Positions 1 to 7,200 of a stretch of DNA of 15,896 nt are shown piece after piece (positions within the stretch are counted from its first letter, which is position 1; each line of letters starts with the position of its first letter). Source of the stretch: Candidatus Sumerlaeota bacterium (lineage in GTDB: Bacteria; Sumerlaeota; Sumerlaeia; SLMS01); assembly GCA_020850785.1 (NCBI GenBank), contig JADZDZ010000027.1:1-15896 (forward strand). The letters are read 5' to 3'. The translations under genes and the position numbers were made by a program. The notes under the pieces were generated by a model. It saw only the letters and a program-made list of their open reading frames with translations. It did not search any database and was not told the DNA's origin.

Positions 1-246
1 AGGACCGTGGCGGACCTGATCGCTGACATGCAGGTGCCCGCAGTGATTGTTGCGCGCACGGAGCTGGGCACAATCAATCACACGCTTCTGACGGTGGAGG
101 CGCTTCGGGCGCGCGGGATTCCCATCGCTGGCGTGGTGCTCAATCGCATGCGGACGGGGGCGCTGAAGTTGGTGGAAGTCGCGGGCATCAATGAGATTCG
201 CATGATGCTGCCGAAAAAAATCCCGCTTGTTCAGGCGTGGGAATAG
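1..246 (+). CDS. bioD: Dethiobiotin synthetase, C-terminal fragment (cut by window edge)
   Basis: The last 81 codons of an ATP-dependent dethiobiotin synthetase, which closes the ureido ring of dethiobiotin from 7,8-diaminopelargonate and CO2 in cytosolic biotin synthesis. The reading frame is open to base 1, so the N-terminus with its P-loop lies outside. The visible part carries the family hallmark: a beta strand ending in VARTELGTINHTLLT, then a helix and the strand GIPIAGVVLNRM, which matches the conserved segment that packs near the nucleotide in BioD. The end (PKKIPLVQAW) is also typical. An in-frame GTG at base 7 is just an internal valine. Other bio genes, if clustered, would lie upstream of the window. 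Recognition rests on sequence pattern only but is strong. Confidence 0.9.
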   Translation, partial: RTVADLIADMQVPAVIVARTELGTINHTLLTVEALRARGIPIAGVVLNRMRTGALKLVEVAGINEIRMMLPKKIPLVQAWE

Positions 247-313
247 GGCATCTTCCGAAATTTCGTAGCCATCCAGAGATTGCGCGGGCGGGACGCCCAC
301 GCCACGAAAGCAG

Positions 314-348
314 CGTGCCAAAATCTCAAAATGGGCACGATGTTTTTT
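314..348 (+). terminator. Probable intrinsic terminator after bioD
   Basis: CGTGCC (314-319) pairs with GGCACG (334-339) across a 14-nt A/T-rich loop, and six T follow at 343-348. It lies 67 bases after the bioD stop and points the right way. On the opposite strand no T-run follows the stem, so it would serve rsmD poorly. The stem is only 6 bp, which limits confidence. The rest of the 247-360 gap also has a GC hairpin, GGGCG (286-290) with CGCCC (294-298). Confidence 0.5.
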
Positions 349-360
349 GAAATGCCATAG

Positions 361-915
361 TCAGGATGCCTTGCGCGCGAGGAAGATCAATCGCGTGATG
401 CCGTAGAGTTTTTCCTTCGTCACCTGCCAGCGGTCGGGAAGCGCGAAGGGTTCCTCCTTGTGAACCTCGCACACCGCGAGCGCATCGCTGGTCACGCGCT
501 GGAGGACCTGTTCGTCATTCAGCACCGCCTCGCAAAGGCGCGAATGATACGGCGGCATCAGGAAGAGGAGGCTGTAGCGTTCCGCCTTCGGCGCGGTTGC
601 GATGACCTGCGGCGAAGTTCCCTCCAGAATGGTGCTTTGATTTTCATAGCGGAGTTTCTGCGCGTTCGCACGGATCACGGCGAGCGCCGCCTTGTCGCTT
701 TCCACGAAGGTTGCGCGGCTGGCGCCGTTGCTGAGGGCTTCGAAGCCGACGGCGCCGCTTCCCGCGAAGGCGTCCAGCACGGTCGCGCCACGCAGTTCCC
801 CCCGCAGCGTGTTGAACAGCGCCTCGCGCACGCGATCACGCAGGGGGCGGGTTGTGTCGCCATCGGGCGTGACGATCTTCGCGCCGCGCCGCTCGCCGGA
901 AATAATGCGAATCAC
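361..915 (-). CDS. rsmD: RsmD-like 16S rRNA guanine-N2 methyltransferase with altered catalytic motif
   Basis: This 184-residue, SAM-dependent, Rossmann-fold methyltransferase fits RsmD in length and sequence. RsmD methylates N2 of G966 in 16S rRNA during 30S assembly. The RsmD opening IRIISGERRGAKI and the signature TRPLRDRVREALFNTL are at residues 2-37. The SAM-binding loop VLDAFAGSGAVGFEAL is at 47-61, and the second acidic SAM contact (VESDKAA) at 71-77. The catalytic (D/N)PP(Y/F) box reads MPPY at 120-123, so the first, usually acidic, residue is Met. The chosen start is GTG at 915, which overlaps the stop of the upstream acyltransferase gene as GTGA and gives the canonical N-terminus. 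The longer frame from TTG at 960 adds an unconserved tail. A GGAAGGG stretch lies about 10 nt upstream of the GTG. It is last in a five-gene run. Family assignment is firm, but activity is uncertain because of the motif change. Confidence 0.9.
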   Translation of the reverse strand: MIRIISGERRGAKIVTPDGDTTRPLRDRVREALFNTLRGELRGATVLDAFAGSGAVGFEALSNGASRATFVESDKAALAVIRANAQKLRYENQSTILEGTSPQVIATAPKAERYSLLFLMPPYHSRLCEAVLNDEQVLQRVTSDALAVCEVHKEEPFALPDRWQVTKEKLYGITRLIFLARKAS

Positions 916-1616
916 CGCCGTGGGTTCCCTTCCGAATCGTAGCCGCGCGTGATCGGGCAATCGACTTCCTGCGCCACCGCGATCAGTTCGCGCTTCATGC
1001 GCTCCAGCAGTGCCGCTTCCTCTCCGTCGCTTTGCGGATCAACGAAATCGAAGTCGCGTGCGTTGAAGCGAAGCCTTGAAAAGGGGAGCGGGAGGAACAA
1101 GTGATCCCACGATCCGAAGGTCAGGGCACGCTTCACGCCGACGGCGATGACGATGAGCTTTGCGTCGCTGGCGGGCACCATGCGGATGAAGCCCTTCTTC
1201 GGAACGAAGAGCGGGCCACGCGGCCCATCGGGTGTCAGCATGGCGATTTCCCCGGCGCGAACCGCATCGATCATTCCGCGTGCGCCCTCGATGCTTTTTG
1301 ATCGGGAGGAGCCCTTCACGACGCTGATGCCGAACTTCGCGACGATCTTGTCCATCAGGCGGCCATCACGGCTGGGGCTTGTCATGACGACCAAACGGCG
1401 ATTTTTTTCGCGAACGATTTTGTTCAAGGCTAGCAGGCCGAGCGACATTCCGTGAAGCGTCACCGTGAAGACGCGCGGGCCCGTGATGGTGCGTTCGGCT
1501 TTCTCGCGGTCGTCGCTGCCAATGCGATAACTTGCCACAAGGGCTTTCAGCAGAAGAATGCCGAAGGGCAGCAGCGTCCAGTCGATCAGGTTGAATCGCA
1601 CCTGCCGCCCATTCAT
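912..1616 (-). CDS. DUF374 / lysophospholipid acyltransferase family protein
   Basis: A 234-residue protein of the DUF374 group of LPLAT acyltransferases, related to the LpxL/HtrB lipid A acyltransferases. These move acyl chains onto lipid A or phospholipid precursors at the inner face of the cytoplasmic membrane. An N-terminal hydrophobic helix (residues 11-30) would anchor it. The likely catalytic His55 lies in TLHGMSLGLLAL. The signature TPDGPRGP (128-135), hallmark of DUF374, is followed by FVPKKGF, and GSWDHLFLPLPFSRL (168-182) is also family-typical. The start is ATG at 1616, 4 nt after the stop of the exported-protein gene. The frame is open further upstream, but that part reads as an out-of-frame shadow of the previous gene. 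The stop overlaps the rsmD GTG. Substrate cannot be told from sequence. The family suggests an outer membrane with lipid A-like lipids. Confidence 0.88.
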   Translation of the reverse strand: MNGRQVRFNLIDWTLLPFGILLLKALVASYRIGSDDREKAERTITGPRVFTVTLHGMSLGLLALNKIVREKNRRLVVMTSPSRDGRLMDKIVAKFGISVVKGSSRSKSIEGARGMIDAVRAGEIAMLTPDGPRGPLFVPKKGFIRMVPASDAKLIVIAVGVKRALTFGSWDHLFLPLPFSRLRFNARDFDFVDPQSDGEEAALLERMKRELIAVAQEVDCPITRGYDSEGNPRR

Positions 1617-1620
1617 GGGA

Positions 1621-3675
1621 TCAGTCGTACAACTTTCTGTCGGCCTCGTCGGGCGTGAGGGGGACGAGCGATGGGCCGATGTCGAAGCCGGGAAACACGC
1701 CGGCTTCCACGGCGATGGGGATTTTCTTGCGGGGGAGCGGTTTCTGCAGTTCGCGTGCAAGCGCGGCGGTGCGTCTGCGCGGTTCGTACTCGCGAAGGAA
1801 AGCGCCATGATCACCCGCGTCGATGGGGATTTCCACGCGGTTGCCGGTGGCGCGGTCGCGGTAGATGTAGGCGTCGTAGCTCATCACGTAGACGCCATCG
1901 TCGGCGATCTCGCCGTTGCTCCTTTCGCCATCCAGCAGCGCGGGGTTGATGCGCAGCCCGTGTTCGCGCCAAAGCTCCGGCCAGGATCGAAGCTCATCAG
2001 GCGTCACGTTTGCGAGGGCCATGCTGCGCATTTGCGCCTCGTCCGACTTGTTCTCCACGCGGGTGCGGCGCGCGTAGTTTGGGTACGCGGTCAGGAGGCG
2101 CTTGTAGATCGCATGGGCTTCGCGCGGTTGCGTGGCGCGGTCGCCGAGTTTTTCCAGGTATCGCGCGGCACGGCGATCCATGGCGACGGCGGCGTCGGCA
2201 TCGCCGAGTTGGACTGCGGATTTCTTCGCGGCCTCGAAACGTTTTTCGACCCGCTGTGCCTTCATCACGGCGCGAAGCCAGGGGCGGCCTTCGGGGGAGT
2301 CGTAGAAGGATGACGGAACAGTGGCGGCTGCATCGGCGAGTTCGGTGCGCGGAAAGGGATCGAGGAATGGAAGAAAGAGAAAACGGGAAATCGAATCGGT
2401 GATGAAGAGGGCGCGGGCGCGATCTACCCATGCGGCGCGGCGCAGGCGCGCTTCCTCCGCCGTGAAGGAACGCTGCACGACGTCGGGATCGCTGCCGCTG
2501 AAAATGACGGACCAGAAACGGCGATTGATGCGATGCTGCGCGGCGCGGAGCGTGGGAATGGGGTTGAATTCGGGAAGGAGCAGGGCTTGCTGTGCGCGGT
2601 TGCTCCACGACGGTGAATCAACGCGGTTCGCGATGTCCTGCAATTGCACGCTGGCGAGGAGCGTCTCGCCGCGGCGGACGGAGCGGGCGGCTTCGGCAGC
2701 GGCAACATCGTCCACGGCGGCGGACATGGGGAAGTCCACCCGGAATGTCTGCGCCGCGGCGGCCAGTTCCGTTGTCTGGTCGTCCAGCAGCGACAGGCGC
2801 ACAACGCGGGAGTAGGCGACGAATTCCGGCGGGGAGGAGAAGAGCGCATCGCCGTCGCTCACGGTGCGCGCGGCGGCGCGCGTGGCTTCGTCGCGGGCGA
2901 AGTCCTTCAGCAGGTTCTTGTGGGCGGAGCGGCGCGGTTTTTTCCAGCCGCGCAGTTGCATTTCCTTCTCATACCAAAAGATGGCGGATTTCGGTTCCCC
3001 ATCGTCGCGGGAACGCTCGCCGTTCTGCTTCGCCTGAAGGGCTGCCAGTGATCGGCGGCGCTGCGTGTCGTAGCTAATGATGTCCTGCGCCTGCGCCGCG
3101 ATGGCGCCGCCTTGGGGGCTGTTCGCCGCATCGCGCGCAAGATACAGGCGGCGTCGTTCTTCCGGCGTGAGGAAGAGGCTTCCAACGGCAAGCTCATCGG
3201 CGGCTTCAAAGGGGAGCGTGAAGAGCGCGAAAAACTGGCCGCGGGCAACGGATGACAGCGGTGTGACGACTCCGTTGAAGAAGCGACGCACGCCTTCATA
3301 GCGCGTGTCGTGCACTGCTTCCAGAAAACGTTGGCGCGGTTCCACGCGGCGCAGAAGGCGATCAAGGTTTCGCGTCATCTGGTCGCTGCCGTAATCGCCA
3401 AGTTTGCTTCGCTTCTCCGCCAGCGTTGGCAGCGGCCGATCCGTTGCAACTGCAAGCGATTCGATGTTCTCCGCGATGGTCGGTGTCTTGTGGTTCTGCT
3501 GTTTCTCTTCTTCGATGCGCTGAAGCCGCGCCACCTTGCGAACCCCTTCGGCATTTCCCAGAAGCGCGGCGCGAAGGGCCGATTCCACAACGCTGTCACG
3601 GGGGGATTCATCCGCAGCGTGGGCGGACGTGATGGCGCACGCCGCAAGCAATGGCAGCAGCAGCCTTCGCATCAT
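1621..3675 (-). CDS. Exported protein of unknown family, helical-repeat rich (684 aa)
   Basis: I do not recognise this family. The N-terminus MMRRLLLPLLAACAITSAHA is a signal peptide: two Arg, a hydrophobic core, then either signal peptidase I cleavage after AHA (residue 20) or lipoprotein processing at LAAC with Cys13. So the product is periplasmic or a lipoprotein. The remainder is charged, Ala/Arg rich and mostly helical. A segment near residues 500-560 (REAHAIYKRLLTAYPNYARR) looks like a TPR helix pair, and the protein may be a divergent alpha-solenoid. The C-terminal 90 residues carry aromatic-rich beta-like sequence (DGVYVMSYDAYIYRDRATG) and may be a separate small domain. The start ATGATG at 3675 overlaps the upstream gene's stop as ATGA, implying translational coupling. 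The stop is 4 nt before the acyltransferase ATG. Function is unknown; placement suggests envelope work with its neighbours. Confidence 0.8.
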   Translation of the reverse strand: MMRRLLLPLLAACAITSAHAADESPRDSVVESALRAALLGNAEGVRKVARLQRIEEEKQQNHKTPTIAENIESLAVATDRPLPTLAEKRSKLGDYGSDQMTRNLDRLLRRVEPRQRFLEAVHDTRYEGVRRFFNGVVTPLSSVARGQFFALFTLPFEAADELAVGSLFLTPEERRRLYLARDAANSPQGGAIAAQAQDIISYDTQRRRSLAALQAKQNGERSRDDGEPKSAIFWYEKEMQLRGWKKPRRSAHKNLLKDFARDEATRAAARTVSDGDALFSSPPEFVAYSRVVRLSLLDDQTTELAAAAQTFRVDFPMSAAVDDVAAAEAARSVRRGETLLASVQLQDIANRVDSPSWSNRAQQALLLPEFNPIPTLRAAQHRINRRFWSVIFSGSDPDVVQRSFTAEEARLRRAAWVDRARALFITDSISRFLFLPFLDPFPRTELADAAATVPSSFYDSPEGRPWLRAVMKAQRVEKRFEAAKKSAVQLGDADAAVAMDRRAARYLEKLGDRATQPREAHAIYKRLLTAYPNYARRTRVENKSDEAQMRSMALANVTPDELRSWPELWREHGLRINPALLDGERSNGEIADDGVYVMSYDAYIYRDRATGNRVEIPIDAGDHGAFLREYEPRRRTAALARELQKPLPRKKIPIAVEAGVFPGFDIGPSLVPLTPDEADRKLYD

Positions 3676-4238
3676 GGGTGTGATGCCTTCGCGCGCACGG
3701 CGGCCAGTTCCTCGGCAGTGAGGAAACCTGCGGCGAGCAACGCCTCCAGTTCAACGTCGCTCTTTCCGACAAGTGACTGAAGATTTGGTGGAAGGGGCGG
3801 GGTGGTGGCTGCGGGGGGCGCTGCGGCGACTTTCGCAGGGCGACTTTCCACGGGTGCGGCGGGAGGGGCGTTGAACTCCTCCTGCTTGACCTTCTCGAGG
3901 CCTTCCGCCTGCACGCGCGCTTCAAAGGAGGTGAGTGCCAGTTCCGCCCCGCCGGCCAGCTTCTTCTTGTTTTCATCCTCGCGATAACGTTCGAGCAACT
4001 GTTTCGACATGGAGGCGCGGACGCGTTTGAGTTCCTCGTCGGTGAGTCCGCCGGAAGCCTTCAATTTGTCCATCTCTCTGGGGGTCATTGAAAACGGCGT
4101 GGTGATATTGCGCGCGCGACTGGCCATCATCTTCTTGAAAAAATTGGCAAAGATTATGAGGAGAATGATGATGATGAGAACGATGATTCCATAAATGATG
4201 GATTCGACAAAGCGTTCGTCAACGAGCAAGTCTCCCAT
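3672..4238 (-). CDS. Single-pass membrane protein with two SHOCT-like hairpins
   Basis: A 188-residue protein with one strongly hydrophobic, isoleucine-rich membrane helix (about residues 13-33), followed by FFKKMMASRAR, so the long C-terminal part is probably cytoplasmic by the positive-inside rule. Two short similar helical hairpins flank a linker: EMDKLKASGGLTDEELKRVRASM (two adjacent parts, 55-77) and DVELEALLAAGFLTAEELAAVRAKA (161-185, likewise). Both follow the pattern of SHOCT-type motifs: a helix, a Gly turn, (I/L)T-x-EE, then a second helix. Between them lie a charged helical stretch (81-120) and a Pro/Ala linker (125-152). The chosen start is ATG at 4238; an in-frame TTG at 4244 would add two residues. 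It begins 6 nt after the fusion gene's stop and ends in an ATGA overlap with the exported-protein gene. Role unknown; it looks like a membrane anchor or adaptor for partners encoded beside it. Confidence 0.82.
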   Translation of the reverse strand: MGDLLVDERFVESIIYGIIVLIIIILLIIFANFFKKMMASRARNITTPFSMTPREMDKLKASGGLTDEELKRVRASMSKQLLERYREDENKKKLAGGAELALTSFEARVQAEGLEKVKQEEFNAPPAAPVESRPAKVAAAPPAATTPPLPPNLQSLVGKSDVELEALLAAGFLTAEELAAVRAKASHP

Positions 4239-4244
4239 CCACAA

Positions 4245-7200
4245 TCACGCCGTGTAGTATTTATCGACGATTTCCTTGGCCGTCTTGGAATCAAGGGGTT
4301 CGCCGCCAATTTCGTGATGTTCGAGGAAGAGGTTGAAGGCGCCCTTCAGTTCGCGAATGTTGGTGGTGATCTTGTTCGCGATGACGGCGAGGGCGTCCTC
4401 CGGGACGTTGAAGGCGCGGCGGCGCGCCTCCGCGCGAAGGATCACGAGGCGCGTTTCCAGATCGGGGGATTGAATGTCAACGATGACGCCCTGGCCGAAG
4501 CGGGTGCGCAGCCGCATGTCCAGGCTCGCGATGTCCTTCGGTGGGCGGTCGGAGGTGACAACGATCTGCTTCCGCGCCTGATGGAGCATGTTGAAGATGT
4601 GGAAGAATTCCTCCTGGCTTTCCTCGCGGCCCGCCAGAAACTGAATGTCGTCGAGCAACAGCACGTCCGTGGCGCGATGACGACCGCGGAATTCGGACAG
4701 CAGGTTCTTCTCCCGCGCGTGCTCCATCGCGGTCGTGAAGTATTCCGTGCTTGTATAGACAACGCGGCACTTGGGGTTGTTCTTGATCATCTGGTTTGCG
4801 ATGGCGTGCATGAGGTGCGTCTTGCCGAGGCCAACGCCGGAGTAGAGGAAGAGCGGGTTGCGTGCGGTGCCGGGATGATCGGCGACGGCCTTCGCGGTGG
4901 CGTGGGCGAACTTGTTCCGCGCACCGACGACGAAGGTGTCGAAGTCATATTCGGGAAGCAGTTCGAGGCCGATTTCCTGCTCCAATTCGGGGTGAAGCGG
5001 CATCTGGCGCGGGTCGCGGGTGATGACGGCGGTGCCGGCGCGCTGGCCGAGCTTTTCAAGCTCGCGATATTCCTGAAGGGCGCGCCGCTCGTCGCCGCGT
5101 TCGTCGAAGAAGTGCGCGCGCGCGCGCCGCAGGACGATGTTTTCGTCATCCTCCCCGATCATTTCATCAAGGATCGCCAGTGCGTGATCGTACTGGCGGG
5201 ATTGCGAAAGTTTTTGCGACAGCTTGATGGCTTCCTCCTGCGCGTCGTCGGCGCGGGATGCGGCCTTCAGTTCCGCGACGAGCGCCTTGTGAATGGCCAT
5301 GGAGTCGGGCTGCAGCAGGACGGCCTCGCGGCGCGCAGCAATGGCGCCTTCCGCATCGCCATCACCGCGAAGCGTTTCCGCCAGGCGCCCCAACTCATCG
5401 GCGGCGTCGTTGAGCTGGCCGAGTTCGCGCTTGAGCGAAATGATTTCGCGGCGTGCTTCCTGATTGCCGGGCTCGATCTGGGTGATCTCGCGGTAAACGT
5501 CAATGGCCTCGTCCACCTTTTCCTTGCGCAGGAACAGCGCGGCCAGTTCGCGCAACCGGCGCACGGCGACGTTATTCTCCCCGTTCAGTCGCAGGGCCTT
5601 TATGAGGCCACGGTAGGCGGCCTCGTTTTCCTGCTCCATGTCCAGAATCAGGTTGAAGGAATCGACGGCCTCGTCCAGTCGGCGCGCGTGGCTGTAGGCG
5701 GTCGCAAGGCCGAGCATGTGCGGAATGAAGCGCGTTTCCTGCCCTGTGCTCTGGAGCAGCTTCAGCAGTGTTTCGCGCGCCGGGATGTCGTCGGGGTCGG
5801 CTTCGAGCAGTTGCTCGTAGAGGTCAACGACTTCGACGGTGCGACCTGCGGCCTGTTGTGTCTTGATGGACTGCTTGATTTCATCGATCAGTTCATCAAT
5901 GCGGCCCGCAGCGCGCAGGAGCCTTGTCAGGCGGCGCTGCGCCTCGGTGAATTGGGGATCGTCCTGCAGGATGTCGCGGATGATGCGAACCTTCTTCTCG
6001 GACGAGTAGCTGTTGAGCGAGATCAGTTGATCGACGCGTTCCATCAGCGCGTCGGGCTTCGACATTTTGCGCAGGCAGGCGATGGAACGTTCGAGTAGTT
6101 CGATGTCTGCGGGGAAGCTGTTGAGGACTCCCGCGAGGAATTGTTCCGCTTCCTTGTAGGAGCCGCGCTGATAGAGAATGCTGGAATACTGGGCGGCGCT
6201 GTTGCGCGCCTCCTTCGTCTGGTTCTTCAGCATCTGAAGTTCGTAGAGGTTTGCGAGCGCCTCCGACTGTTCCGGATCGGCCTCAAGGATTTCGCGGGCG
6301 ATTTCCTCGGAGTCGTCTGTTTCGCCGCGCTCGCGGGAGAGCCGCAGCAGCGCAAGGCGTGTCTTCATCGTGGCCTGCGTGTCGCCAAGCGCCGTCTGGA
6401 CGTCCTTCAGGCGTTCAAGGTATTCGGGATTCTTGGGGTCCAGCCTGCGAAGTTTTTCGAGTACCTTCCTCTGTTCTGCGTGATTTTTCCCGGCGGCGAA
6501 CTCCTTCTCCAGTTCGGTGTATAGTTCCTTTGCCTCCTGCTGCCGTGACTCCTGACCCAAATAGACATCCGCCAGTTCCATCCGGAGCTTGGCGTTCTTG
6601 GGGTCCTTCTTGAGGAGGTTGCGAACGGTGGTTTCCGCGATTTCCGCCTCGCCCTTGTCGAGGAGGTCCATGATCAGTTTCTGGCGGACGTCATCGCTTC
6701 TTTCCACGTCGCCAAGCTGATCGTAGAGCGATGAGAGCAGCAGCCGACTTTCCGCGTCGTCGGGGTTCCATTCGACGACGTCCTGAAGCAGGCCGGCCAA
6801 CTGCTTCTTGTCGCCGGATTTTTGGAACTGCTTTGTAAGCAGTTGGATGATCTTGGCGGATTCCTCCTTGGATCCGGTGAGGAAAAGGAGCTTTGCCTCC
6901 GTGGCGCGCATGTCGGTGAGCGACGAATCCAGCCCCAGAATCCAGAGCACGGTTTCCAGAGCTTTCTTGTGATTCTTCGCTTCAATCTGAAGTTCGACGA
7001 CGCGACGCAGGTACTCGATCGCCTCCGGGCGCTTTTCCATTTCAATGAGGAGTTCGCCGATGGCGATCAGCGCCTGCTCATCCTGGGGGTTGTCGCGAAT
7101 GATGCGTTCCAGCAGTTCAAGGGAGACGTCCTTCTTCCCCTGCTGGGCGTAAAGCTCGGCGAGCCGCAGTTCCATGGTGTCTGCGAAGTTGTGTTCGCCG

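Noticed and set aside
916..960. Longer RsmD start at TTG 960
   Set aside because: The added residues are unconserved and overlap the acyltransferase gene by 49 bases. The GTG at 915 gives the canonical RsmD N-terminus and a GTGA coupling.
1558..2313. 251-codon open frame on the + strand opposite the acyltransferase and exported-protein genes
   Set aside because: Antisense shadow; the opposite strand carries a signal peptide, coupled starts and family motifs.
4314..6098. 594-codon open frame on the + strand, opposite the fusion gene
   Set aside because: It lies wholly antisense to a well-supported gene, has no recognisable domain, and its sequence mirrors the TPR coding pattern. High GC and codon bias open such shadow frames.
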